Below are positions 25,760 through 34,905 of a stretch of 64,000 nt of DNA, piece by piece. The stretch is from an uncultured Bacteroides sp. GTDB taxonomy: Bacteria > Bacteroidota > Bacteroidia > Bacteroidales > Bacteroidaceae. A model generated the notes under the pieces. It was not told where the DNA came from, made no database searches, and worked only from the letters and a program-made list of their open reading frames with translations. The position numbers and the translations under genes are program-made. Location of the stretch: the NCBI RefSeq assembly GCF_900547205.1, contig NZ_URFY01000004.1, forward strand, positions 62,001 through 126,000, given 5' to 3'. How positions within the stretch are numbered: position 1 is the first letter of the stretch; each line of letters starts with the position of its first letter.

Positions 25760-27421
25760 TTATTCAACAGAAGGAATATTTTCTAACGCATCAAAATCAA
25801 TGTCAGGAGCAGCACCACCGGAAGGACGGGTGAACATCGTTCCATAGTCCGTATGGTCGTCGGTGAACCCAAAACTCTTCAATACAAATCCGCCATTTGC
25901 CTGGTCTACCGAACCGGAATAGTCGTATCTCAATCCGCTTCTTCCCGTATCGTCACAAGAGAATTTAGCACCGGTAACCTCTTTCCATTCACCGGAAGCA
26001 AGCCTCATCCATTGATTCTTATACAATACGGAACGGGAATAAATGGAGTTTATCGGATCAAAGTTTTCGAGGAACGAATAAGCGCCTTTATACCATGTAT
26101 TCGTTTCCGGACGCGAGAAAGAAGCAATCAGTTTCCATTCGCCATCGGCATTGAAGTAAGCCGTATAGATGGTGCTTCCATTTCCGTCAGGTTTCACTTG
26201 CACAAGCGCTTTATACACCGTTCCAGCTTTCCAGTTATAGTGCAGCCAGCTTTGTCCGCCGCTACCTTCGTTGCCAAATTCACCGATAGTGACGTTCGCT
26301 CCTTTCCGCAACGTTTTGACTCTCTTTTCTTCCGGTATATCGTTCGGATCATCGGTTGCAAACGGGCTCCATACAGAGAACAATACTTTATGTTCCCCCG
26401 AAGTTGTCTGCTGAATGCCCATATATCCTTCAGAGAAACCATTCATCATATAATAGGTACTATTCCGGGCATTTTCCGGTGTCACCAGCACTTCGTTGTA
26501 GAAGTATTCGACATTGCCCGAAGGCTGTGTGTAGAACCAATGTACCGACGAACCCCTGCGGTAGAAGTAGCAGTTCTTGTCTCCTTCCGCCATCTTCTCT
26601 TCGGTCACAAAATGATTGGTACCCAAAGCAGCCTGCCCGCCCATCCGATAACCAGTGATGTCACCGAAAGACTTGCCGCTCTTCGACACTCCCTGCATAT
26701 CCACCCGGATATATCCCGGCTTCTCTACCGGAATCGTAGCAATGCCATATATCTTGGAAGTCGGTCCACTGATTGTAATGTTGTACACCTTATCCTGCAC
26801 TTTGAAACGTACGACACTGTTCCCGGTTTCATTGCTACCCACAGCCGCCAGATTCAAATCTCCTGCTTCGCCTACATAGAAGTAAGTGCTGCTGACAATC
26901 GTTTCATCCGCCCAAATAGCTTTAAATTTACCCGTATAGTTATCTATATAGGTAGAACCTGTCGGATGAGTCACATACGAGTTTCCGGCAAAAGGAACAT
27001 AAACCGGCACATCCACTTCGGTAAATGAAACCGTAGGATGCTCCTGTATTTCGCCATTGACGGACTTCTGAACTACATTTATCGTATCCAGACGAGCCAA
27101 TGATGCTTTATTCAGAATATAGATACGCCCTTCCCGGCTCAGTTCGGAAGAATTTGCCGCTACATTCCATATTGTTGCACTACCAGTAGCTTTCATCCAT
27201 TCTACACTAGACACATATCTCAATTCCACAGCTGGATTACTCGGTGTTACAGTAAACGAAATATCACCACCCTCACCTTCCACAATCACTCTATCTGAAG
27301 GTGAAATTGCCACGGTCACTTGTTCCGCATTGTTTTCTTCTGTTTTATCATCATCACAAGCTGAAGAGAAAACAGCAAGAAACAAACATAATATATAACT
27401 GATATTCATTTTCATAAGCAT
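25760..27421 (-). CDS. PUL 1 lipoprotein with DUF3472 domain
   Basis: A 553-residue lipoprotein (FLAVFSSAC, Cys22, then DDDK). An N-terminal BACON-like Ig domain (about 33-118, with ISFTVTPSNPAVELRYV) is followed by a beta-sandwich region, then DUF3472 (about 270-465), recognisable from VHWFYTQPSGNVEYFYNEVL, FGNEGSGGQSWLHYNWKAG and YKALVQVKP. DUF3472 proteins are frequent in Bacteroides PULs; they are thought to bind or cleave glycans but have no assigned activity that I know. Start at Met1, or Met3/Met5, makes no difference to the signal. Confidence 0.8.
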   Translation of the reverse strand: MLMKMNISYILCLFLAVFSSACDDDKTEENNAEQVTVAISPSDRVIVEGEGGDISFTVTPSNPAVELRYVSSVEWMKATGSATIWNVAANSSELSREGRIYILNKASLARLDTINVVQKSVNGEIQEHPTVSFTEVDVPVYVPFAGNSYVTHPTGSTYIDNYTGKFKAIWADETIVSSTYFYVGEAGDLNLAAVGSNETGNSVVRFKVQDKVYNITISGPTSKIYGIATIPVEKPGYIRVDMQGVSKSGKSFGDITGYRMGGQAALGTNHFVTEEKMAEGDKNCYFYRRGSSVHWFYTQPSGNVEYFYNEVLVTPENARNSTYYMMNGFSEGYMGIQQTTSGEHKVLFSVWSPFATDDPNDIPEEKRVKTLRKGANVTIGEFGNEGSGGQSWLHYNWKAGTVYKALVQVKPDGNGSTIYTAYFNADGEWKLIASFSRPETNTWYKGAYSFLENFDPINSIYSRSVLYKNQWMRLASGEWKEVTGAKFSCDDTGRSGLRYDYSGSVDQANGGFVLKSFGFTDDHTDYGTMFTRPSGGAAPDIDFDALENIPSVE

Positions 27422-27427
27422 TTTGTA

Positions 27428-29275
27428 TTACCAATATTTATTTTGAACCAGTTTCTCGTTATTATCCAGATAGTTCTGGTAGATAGGCCACAGATACATC
27501 TTCTTCAAGAAGACCCGTTTCTGTATCTCCGTCCGTTTGAAATACTCCGTATTGGTTTTTCCATCCGTATTCATACCCGTAATCGGAGTTTCAAACACCT
27601 TCTCCGCTTCTTTCCAGCGACGGATATCCATATAGCGCATTCCACCTTCAAATGCAAACTCAACCCTGCGCTCGTGATGGATCGCATCGCGCATCGCATC
27701 CTGCGACAAGCCGGATTGTAAAGCGGGCAGTCCGGCACGCTCACGAATCAGTGTCATATACTTCATGATATCCGCATTTCCCGGATCATACTCGTTCAAT
27801 GCTTCCGCATAACTCAGATACATTTCTGCCAGTCGTACGATAATTCCCGGTTTATAGGGATAAGCAACTCCATGTCTGGTAGACGGATTGAGCGCCTTAT
27901 TTATCTGATAACCGGCAATCGGACTATCGTGCGAAGGCTTTCCGTCTTTACCTTCGTTTAGGAAGTTATGCGTTCTTTTCGTGTCGTCAAACGAACAATA
28001 TTCGCCATGGAAACGAATGTTTGCATAAAAGCGCGGTTCACGGTTGACATACATATTATAGGTTCCTTTCGTGGTCACCAATCCTTCTTTTTTCTCCGAA
28101 CTGCCATACAGATACTTCGAATTATAATAAGTATCTGCATTTGAATAACCACTTTCCACATAGCCGGAACCCGGTGCATCAATGCTCAATCCGTTCTTCA
28201 TAAAGAAAGCATCCACCACATTCTGCGTAGCACTGATACATCCTGCCCAACCGGAACCACGCGGTAGTAAATGGTATTCATAAAGTCCGCTTGTTTTCCC
28301 CGGATAGGCCATTATGATTTCTTTATTGTTATTGGGAGTAGTGAGATGTAAGTTAATGCAAGACATCAGTGCGTCGATAGAACCATCATCCGTATATTCT
28401 TTATATAAATCGTATTCGGGCATATCTATCACCAACTTGGCCGCTTTTGCCGCTCTCTCCCACTTTGCATTATCCTTGCTTTGGCTGAAAAGCGGAGTAC
28501 CATCCTTGTTGACCACATCCCTGAAATCCTCGTTTCCATTGAACAGCGGACTGGCTGCGAACATCAACATACGGGCACGGAGTGCCAAGCACGCCCCGGA
28601 AGTGGGCCGACCGACATTCACATCGTCATAAGAAGAAGGCAACACTTTGGATAGTTCCATAAACTCATTATCCAGATAATCGACAATCTCATCGTAGGGA
28701 GTACGGGCTTTCTGCAACACATCGCCTGATTCGGTCACATCCACCAACGAAGTGACCAGAGGGAACGGACCGTACACTTCCAGCATTCTCGAATAGTAGT
28801 AAGCCATCAGGAAACGCACTTCGTTCTTATATCGTTCCACCAATTCGGCTGTCTGCCGTTGGTTCGGGATTTCTTTCACATTTTCCATAAAGATAAGCCC
28901 GGCGCGTATCTTACGATAAGTTTCCAGCCAAAGATTCTTACCGGGAACAATCGTAGTAGGAGTCCAGCTACCCTTCTGCACATTCATCAGGTTGCTCCAT
29001 CCGAATTGGCTCAATGAAGAAGCCATCTGGGTTTCGTCGCTCATCATATAGTAGCCGTATCCTTCGTAGGTCATATACTCCCACAAGGGGTCGGGAACAA
29101 GATTGTAAACACCTGCCAACCATTGCTTTGTATAATCTGCGTTATCAAACACCGCACCCAGTGTCAACATATCATCCGGCTCTTTATCCAGATAATTGCA
29201 GGACGAGAAGACCGGAGCAAGAGCAACTGCCAGCATCAAGGTTCGGATATACTGTTTCATATGTATCTTTTTCAT
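27428..29275 (-). CDS. SusD-family glycan-binding lipoprotein (PUL 1)
   Basis: SusD proteins form the lid over the SusC transporter and bind the glycan at the cell surface. The 615-residue product has a lipoprotein signal (LAPVFSSC), the N-terminal tetratricopeptide-rich region and the C-terminal RagB/SusD part with YPYKPGIIVRLAEMYLSYAE and IHHERRVEFAFEGGMRYMDI, both typical. It starts 12 bp after the SusC gene and is followed within 7 bp by the DUF3472 gene. Met6 (29260) is an equally good start. Confidence 0.93.
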   Translation of the reverse strand: MKKIHMKQYIRTLMLAVALAPVFSSCNYLDKEPDDMLTLGAVFDNADYTKQWLAGVYNLVPDPLWEYMTYEGYGYYMMSDETQMASSLSQFGWSNLMNVQKGSWTPTTIVPGKNLWLETYRKIRAGLIFMENVKEIPNQRQTAELVERYKNEVRFLMAYYYSRMLEVYGPFPLVTSLVDVTESGDVLQKARTPYDEIVDYLDNEFMELSKVLPSSYDDVNVGRPTSGACLALRARMLMFAASPLFNGNEDFRDVVNKDGTPLFSQSKDNAKWERAAKAAKLVIDMPEYDLYKEYTDDGSIDALMSCINLHLTTPNNNKEIIMAYPGKTSGLYEYHLLPRGSGWAGCISATQNVVDAFFMKNGLSIDAPGSGYVESGYSNADTYYNSKYLYGSSEKKEGLVTTKGTYNMYVNREPRFYANIRFHGEYCSFDDTKRTHNFLNEGKDGKPSHDSPIAGYQINKALNPSTRHGVAYPYKPGIIVRLAEMYLSYAEALNEYDPGNADIMKYMTLIRERAGLPALQSGLSQDAMRDAIHHERRVEFAFEGGMRYMDIRRWKEAEKVFETPITGMNTDGKTNTEYFKRTEIQKRVFLKKMYLWPIYQNYLDNNEKLVQNKYW

Positions 29276-29286
29276 TGTACGTAAGA

Positions 29287-32200
29287 TTAAAATGTTACTT
29301 GAAAACCAAACGAATAAACCTTCATCAGAGGATACTTCATCCCATCGCTCGAACCGATTTCAGGATCCCACATATCAAAAGCAGCCCATGTCAGCAGATT
29401 ACTGCCGCGGAAGAAGATACGCGCATCACGCATCATTGCCGCTTTCTGCCATTTCTTGGGGAAGGTATAACCAACCTCCACATTCTTCAGGCGCAAGTAA
29501 GAAGCATCTTTCAGCCACCACGTAGAATATTGCATATTATTGGAGCTCTTGTTGGTGGACAAACGCGGCCAGAACACCTGCTTGTACGGGTTACTTGGGT
29601 CCCAACGGTCATCGCTGTTGGCATAAATATTACCCAATCCACCACCGCCGCTACCGGGAATAAACATATCACCCTGCAACATATTGGAGACATTGGTAGA
29701 ACCTTGGAAGAATGCACTGAAATCCAAACTCTTCCAACGGGCACTGAATCCAAATCCATATACAATCTCCGGAATGGAAGGACGACCGATGGGCTGATAA
29801 TCATACGTATCCACCTTCCCGTCAAGGTTTGTATCCTCATAACGGATATCACCCGGCCTTACCTGCTCAAACGTATGATTGGGGATACCGTCGATTAATG
29901 TTCCATCCGCTTTAAAATCTTCTTCCTGAAACAGACCGACAGCTTTCAAACCATAATAGGTATTCAACGGATTTCCTGTACGTGCACGAGTAGTCAGCTT
30001 CATCGCCTCAGATTCATCATACTCCAATATCTTATTGCGGCTGAAAGTAAAGTTGCCCCGCAAGGATAAGAAGAAGTCCTTTCCGAAACTCTTGTTCATC
30101 TCCAGACTTGCATCGAATCCCTGATTCTTCACGATACCGAAGTTAGCCCAAGGGTTCCTGTTGAATCCGGCGGTTTCAGGTATTGTCTTTCGTTGCATAA
30201 AGATGTCCTCGCGCTTCTCATGGAAATAATCAGCTTGTATATTGATGCAATCCCACAGCCCGATTTCAATTCCGATATCCGTTTTCTTCACCGTCTCCCA
30301 AGACAGGTCTTCGATACCGAAGTCCCCTTCAAATCTTCCGTTGATTGTCTGGTTCCCACTGGTTCCATATACAAATCCGGTCCCGGAAGTGATGGTGGAG
30401 AGGAAAGCGAAACGGCGTCCTGCCAACTGGTCGTTACCTACCAAACCGTAGGAACCACGGATTTTTAGTTTCGATAATACGGAAGCGGCACCTTCCATAA
30501 ACTTCTCGTTCGTAACCAGCCAACCACCGGCTACGGAAGGGAAAAATCCCCATTTATGCCCCTTGCTGAAGTTCTCCGAACCGTTATAGCCGAAGTTTCC
30601 CTCAATGAAATACCTGCCTTTATAGCTATAAGACAGACGGGCAGCGATTCCCTGCGTACGATGAGGAAGCGAATTGATGGCTGATGTTGCGTCTGCATCC
30701 ACATAATCGCGCATATTGTACAGCAACAAACCGTCTACCTGATGGGCATCCGCCAACAAGCGGCTATACGACAACTGCCCTTCCATATACATGGTACGGT
30801 TACCACCCGCTTCTTTCGTATATTTCAGATAATCATCCCCTTCGTTGGTGACGCTCGTCAGCAGGTTCCCGTCTCCATCACGTCCGGTAGCCATGTAGGT
30901 GGTCTGTTTCTTTGTTCTCAGAAATGAGTTCCAAGCATACGTGTCGAATGAGAAAGTAGCTTTTGCCTTCAATCCTTTCAAGGGATGCCACAACTTACCT
31001 ATATCCTGTGTAACGGCAAATACAGACTGCAAACTACTGGTATAACTGGAGATAAACCCCGAATGCGTGGCAGCAGCCCAAGGATTGGTTTGTGAGGTAT
31101 TTGCCGGAATCTGCCCGTTGGAGTAAATCACCGGATGCACAATCGGAGTATTCTTAAAAGCCAGTTTGATAATATCAGTAAAAGGAGTACGGGGACTTGC
31201 CGTACTGGATGTAGTATATCCTGGAGTCCGCTGATTCAGGATATATCCTCCCAGACTTACATTAATCTCGGTAGAAGGAGTCAGGTTCATATCCAGATTG
31301 GTACGTATGTTATAGCGTGATAACTTATTGGAAGCATCATATTCCACACCCGAATCGGTGACCGTCATACCTTTCTCGCCATAATAAGCAAGAATCAAGC
31401 TATAACGCAACCGTTCGCTACCTCCATTGATATCCAACGAAACACGTCCGCTTGGCACGTAATCCTCCGTCACCGCTTTCAGCCAGTTTACGTTAGGATA
31501 CAAATCCAAGTCCGTACCGTTGCGAGTGGCATCGATGGCAGCTTGTGTATACATATCTCTTCCCGAAGAGAACTGGCTGGCAACGTTCATCACCTCCATA
31601 TACTTGGCACCGTCCACAAATTCGGGCAACATCGTCGGTGATGAAAAGCCATAATCGGCTTTTATCTGAATACGCGGCTTTCCAATCTGACCGCGCTTGG
31701 TTTGTATCAGGATAACTCCATTGGCTCCCTTTACACCATACACTGCCGTAGCGGTGGCATCCTTCAGCACAGAAAAAGATTCTATCTCTTCCGGAGAAAG
31801 ATTGCTCAGACTTCGTTCGATTCCATCGACCAGCACCAGCGGCGTGGTTCCCGAACCAAAAGAAGAGATACCGCGAATCCAGAAATCGGAAGCATCATTG
31901 CCCGGCTCACCACTTCTCTGCACAGCGATGATGCCCGCCACCTGACCTGCCAACGCATTCGTAACAGAACGGCTTTGATTAATCTGCAAAGCAGCAGGTT
32001 TCATGGTAGTGATAGCGCCAATCACGCTTTCTCTTTTCTGCGAACCGTATCCTACAACTACAACTTCTTCCAGCCCTTTGACATCAGATTCCATCCTAAT
32101 GGACATATTCGTCTGCTTTCCAACCACTACTCTCAGCGGAACGAATCCGATATAAGTGAACTTTAATACGGAAGAAGTACCCGCAATGTTATACATTGCA

Positions 32201-32706
32201 AAGTTTCCGTCCATATCCGTCACCACCACATTATTGGTACCTTCCTCCTGGATATTCACTCCAATCAAAGGTTCTCCTTTCTCATCACTTACGTGTCCCG
32301 TCACTTTCAAGGAAGTTTTTTGAGCTATCTTATCACTCTTCTTAACCACAGTGACCTGCCGATCGGTAATCTTATAAGTCAACGGGGTGGACTGTAAGAC
32401 TTTATCCAACACTTTATCTAGTCTTTGCTTATCTATTCGGATACTTACCTTCCCATTTAGTTCAATAAGCAGTTCGTCCGAGAAAATAAAGACATACTCC
32501 GTATTTCTTTCAATCGTATTAAATACCTCCCGTATCGTGACATTGCTTAAATTCAGCGAAAGCTGCGGTAATTGCAACGTAGTGCCCTCTGCACTTGCCG
32601 GCAGAGTAAGAAACATATATAAAAAGAGCAGAATAATTCTTGGAATGTTCAACATCCTTTTATATAAATAAGTATTCGTTAAATTCAAATGAGCATAATT
32701 TTCCAT
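29287..32706 (-). CDS. SusC-family TonB-dependent transporter with STN signalling domain (PUL 1)
   Basis: Outer-membrane glycan importer. The 1139-residue product carries, after the signal region, an STN (secretin/TonB N-terminal) domain (about 44-122, LNLSNVTIREVFNTIERNTE), a carboxypeptidase-D-like domain (about 135-205, VTGHVSDEKGEPLIGVNIQE), the plug (with VDGIERSLSNLSPEEIESFS and ATAVYGVKGANGVILIQTKR) and the beta-barrel ending in an aromatic residue. STN domains pass a ligand signal to a FecR-type anti-sigma factor, and exactly such a gene lies upstream. Met18 (32655) is an alternative start. Confidence 0.94.
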   Translation of the reverse strand: MENYAHLNLTNTYLYKRMLNIPRIILLFLYMFLTLPASAEGTTLQLPQLSLNLSNVTIREVFNTIERNTEYVFIFSDELLIELNGKVSIRIDKQRLDKVLDKVLQSTPLTYKITDRQVTVVKKSDKIAQKTSLKVTGHVSDEKGEPLIGVNIQEEGTNNVVVTDMDGNFAMYNIAGTSSVLKFTYIGFVPLRVVVGKQTNMSIRMESDVKGLEEVVVVGYGSQKRESVIGAITTMKPAALQINQSRSVTNALAGQVAGIIAVQRSGEPGNDASDFWIRGISSFGSGTTPLVLVDGIERSLSNLSPEEIESFSVLKDATATAVYGVKGANGVILIQTKRGQIGKPRIQIKADYGFSSPTMLPEFVDGAKYMEVMNVASQFSSGRDMYTQAAIDATRNGTDLDLYPNVNWLKAVTEDYVPSGRVSLDINGGSERLRYSLILAYYGEKGMTVTDSGVEYDASNKLSRYNIRTNLDMNLTPSTEINVSLGGYILNQRTPGYTTSSTASPRTPFTDIIKLAFKNTPIVHPVIYSNGQIPANTSQTNPWAAATHSGFISSYTSSLQSVFAVTQDIGKLWHPLKGLKAKATFSFDTYAWNSFLRTKKQTTYMATGRDGDGNLLTSVTNEGDDYLKYTKEAGGNRTMYMEGQLSYSRLLADAHQVDGLLLYNMRDYVDADATSAINSLPHRTQGIAARLSYSYKGRYFIEGNFGYNGSENFSKGHKWGFFPSVAGGWLVTNEKFMEGAASVLSKLKIRGSYGLVGNDQLAGRRFAFLSTITSGTGFVYGTSGNQTINGRFEGDFGIEDLSWETVKKTDIGIEIGLWDCINIQADYFHEKREDIFMQRKTIPETAGFNRNPWANFGIVKNQGFDASLEMNKSFGKDFFLSLRGNFTFSRNKILEYDESEAMKLTTRARTGNPLNTYYGLKAVGLFQEEDFKADGTLIDGIPNHTFEQVRPGDIRYEDTNLDGKVDTYDYQPIGRPSIPEIVYGFGFSARWKSLDFSAFFQGSTNVSNMLQGDMFIPGSGGGGLGNIYANSDDRWDPSNPYKQVFWPRLSTNKSSNNMQYSTWWLKDASYLRLKNVEVGYTFPKKWQKAAMMRDARIFFRGSNLLTWAAFDMWDPEIGSSDGMKYPLMKVYSFGFQVTF

Positions 32707-32760
32707 ACATTTGACGTTGTTTAGAATTGCTTTTAATAAATTATTAGTAAGCTAAATCTC

Positions 32761-32788
32761 GCCGGATAATATGGCCGTATTATCCGGC
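32761..32788 (+). terminator. GC-rich hairpin with T-run in the FecR-SusC gap
   Basis: GCCGGATAAT (32761-32770) pairs perfectly with ATTATCCGGC (32779-32788), followed on the plus strand by TTTTTC. By form it is an intrinsic terminator for plus-strand transcripts, but the surrounding genes are on the minus strand, where the U-run falls before the hairpin. It could stop antisense transcription into the anti-sigma gene or act as a processing/stability hairpin in the PUL messenger. Confidence 0.6.
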
Positions 32789-32826
32789 TTTTTCATTCCG
32801 TTTATTTTACCATAGGCTCTCTTGTT

Positions 32827-34029
32827 TTAAGGATTAATACTAATCGTTATTTCATTCAGATCTGTTTTATACTTCACATTAAAAATCTGCGCAATGGTCT
32901 GTAATGTCCTGTCGGCATCTTCAAACAGCACCAGCTTTCCGGTACATGATTTGAGGGCGGCTTCGCCTTCGCAATGGATATTTTTTCCATAATAGCGCGA
33001 CAATCGGAGTGCTACACTCTCCAACCGCTCGCTCGTAAATTGCCAGATACCGTCTTTCCATGAGATATATTGGGCTGCGTTTACATCACTGATTCCGGTT
33101 TCACGCTCATTCTCACTAAACATCTGATTGGGCCGCAAGAACATCTCTTCGCTCTCTCCTTTCTTTCGTGACACCGAAACGCTACCTTCAAGCAATACCA
33201 CCGATTTCTCCAAATCGTCCCGATAGGAAGTCACATTGAACTTTGTGCCGTACACTCTTACTTCAAATCCCGAAGTGTGAACATAGAAAGGACGTTTCTT
33301 ATCTTCGGCCACCTCTATATAGATTTCGCCATCCACATAGATTTTCCGCTCTTTGCCTTCCATGCTTACAGGGAATCGGACTTCAGTACCCGAGTTTATC
33401 CAGACTTTCGTCCCGTCGGGTAACTCCATGAAAGAGCGTTTTCCGTAAGGTACGAGCAGGGTGCTGTAAACCACATCCGCATCGATACGCGATTTATAAG
33501 TAGAATTGGATTCACGCCCATTGACCGCAATTTCATCTTTCTTCGTCCAGCTAATATCGGCATCCTCCGCCACGGTAATCGTTTTCTTTTGTCCTATGAT
33601 AAGCTGCACGTCGCGAATGGTATCCAACTTGGAGTATGGCATATCAGCCAATATACGATCTTCCCTTTTCTCCATAAAATCGGTGAAAGAAAGAGAAAGC
33701 GCAAAGAGCAGAACCAAGCTTGCCGCAACACCGGCACTCCAGTATATCAACCGGTGAAGCTTATGTTTATGATAGCGGGTATAGATATTCTTGAGCATGA
33801 TGTCTTCCTCCTCTCGCGATAGGTCGCAATGGTTGATTTCCATTGAATGCAGCCTACTGATGGCAGCGGCAATGTTGCTCTCCTGATGTGGAAACTGTTT
33901 TCGGACTTCTCCCCAATACTGGTCTAATGTCTCTGTTCCAAGTAGTTGCCATTGGAGGAATAGTTCATCTTCGAGGAAGTCGTTGATGGAATAGTCTTTG
34001 TATTTTAGTTCGATATTCATAGGCGTCAT
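32827..34029 (-). CDS. FecR-family anti-sigma factor (PUL 1)
   Basis: A 400-residue inner-membrane signal transducer. The cytoplasmic N-terminus (about 1-85) holds the sigma-binding part, a membrane helix follows (about 90-110, IYWSAGVAASLVLLFALSLS), then the periplasmic FecR domain (SFMELPDGTKVWINSGTEVR, FYVHTSGFEVRVYGTKFNV) and a C-terminal DUF4974-like region (LRLSRYYGKNIHCEGE). It receives the ligand signal from the STN domain of the neighbouring SusC and controls the ECF sigma factor encoded just upstream. Start may be Met4 instead of Met1. Confidence 0.93.
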   Translation of the reverse strand: MTPMNIELKYKDYSINDFLEDELFLQWQLLGTETLDQYWGEVRKQFPHQESNIAAAISRLHSMEINHCDLSREEEDIMLKNIYTRYHKHKLHRLIYWSAGVAASLVLLFALSLSFTDFMEKREDRILADMPYSKLDTIRDVQLIIGQKKTITVAEDADISWTKKDEIAVNGRESNSTYKSRIDADVVYSTLLVPYGKRSFMELPDGTKVWINSGTEVRFPVSMEGKERKIYVDGEIYIEVAEDKKRPFYVHTSGFEVRVYGTKFNVTSYRDDLEKSVVLLEGSVSVSRKKGESEEMFLRPNQMFSENERETGISDVNAAQYISWKDGIWQFTSERLESVALRLSRYYGKNIHCEGEAALKSCTGKLVLFEDADRTLQTIAQIFNVKYKTDLNEITISINP

Positions 34030-34161
34030 TCTTATATAGATATATACGGGTTAACAATAAACAAGTTGGAAGGCTTGTTTATAATAAAGACGACGCACAA
34101 AACTTTATGCCATCAAAAAAAAGAATTATTTTCGGTGGCAATAATAGAAAAATTGAATAAA

Positions 34162-34767
34162 TCAGGATATTCGGATGATTTGAAGAGCGCACAGAAACAA
34201 GAAAAGCGTACTTAAATCTTCTTTGCGCAAATGCTCAATGGCTCTGGACACTAAGTTGCGTGCAGATTTGGAATTACCCATATTCAGCAGGTCGGCAATT
34301 TCGTCATACTCCATTCCGTAGATATAGCGCAGGCAGACAGCTTCCCGTTGTCTTGATGTCAAGAGGTTGAGCAATACTTTTATTTTCCGACTGATTTCGG
34401 TGCGCTCCTCCTCTTGGATAAGATTATCCAGCATAGTGACATCGTTGACGGTAAACTCAATCCGTTCGTGAGCGACCTCATTCGAATGGGATTGGTGTAT
34501 CTCCGATTTGATAATATCTATCAACCGGTTTTTCAGTGATTTAAAAAGGAAGTATTTCAGGTTCTGCACATTCTTTAGTGTAGCAGGATTGGATAAAATC
34601 TTATAGAAAACATCCTGAATCGCATCTTTCAGTAATTCATAGTCGCCCGTCAAAGCTTTACCATAAGAGAAAAGCTCTTGCACGTGCTCTCTATACAATA
34701 AAGAGTAGGCTTCATTATCACCATGAAGGAAACGATTTATGATATTTAGTTCGCTATTATCCATCAT
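34162..34767 (-). CDS. ECF sigma factor controlling PUL 1
   Basis: A 201-residue sigma-70 family protein with region 2 (YSLLYREHVQELFSYGKALT, then DAIQDVFYKI) and region 4 (LTSRQREAVCLRYIYGMEYD and a helix-turn-helix around NSKSARNLVSRAIEHLR). It stands next to the FecR-type anti-sigma gene and the STN-bearing SusC, the standard trio for glycan-induced control. The hydrophobic C-terminal tail (LSTLFLFLCALQIIRIS) is usual for these PUL sigma factors. Its promoter probably lies in the palindrome at 34806-34847. Confidence 0.94.
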   Translation of the reverse strand: MMDNSELNIINRFLHGDNEAYSLLYREHVQELFSYGKALTGDYELLKDAIQDVFYKILSNPATLKNVQNLKYFLFKSLKNRLIDIIKSEIHQSHSNEVAHERIEFTVNDVTMLDNLIQEEERTEISRKIKVLLNLLTSRQREAVCLRYIYGMEYDEIADLLNMGNSKSARNLVSRAIEHLRKEDLSTLFLFLCALQIIRIS

Positions 34768-34805
34768 TTTTCCTCATTTCGTGTCTTTTTAATGAGACAA
34801 TAAGT

Positions 34806-34847
34806 ATAAAAGTTCTATTTTTGAATGAACAAAAATAGAACTTTTAT
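34806..34847. promoter_or_regulatory. Perfect 18-bp palindrome holding two mirror-image -7 boxes
   Basis: 34806-34823 (ATAAAAGTTCTATTTTTG) is the exact reverse complement of 34830-34847, with a 6-nt loop. By symmetry each arm contains TATTTTTG (TAnnTTTG). The minus-strand box (34837 to 34830) is 63 bp before the ECF sigma start and has TTTG 17 bp upstream. The same palindrome lies 58 bp after the GH65 stop and could also serve as its terminator. Confidence 0.7.
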
Positions 34848-34905
34848 ATGATTCCAAATGCAGTTGCAGATATATTTTTTCAAAAAAGACCCGCAGGTAA
34901 ATATA

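Noticed and set aside
34806..34847. Invertible promoter (phase-variable switch)
   Set aside because: The arms are separated by only 6 bp, too little to invert anything, and no recombinase gene is present.
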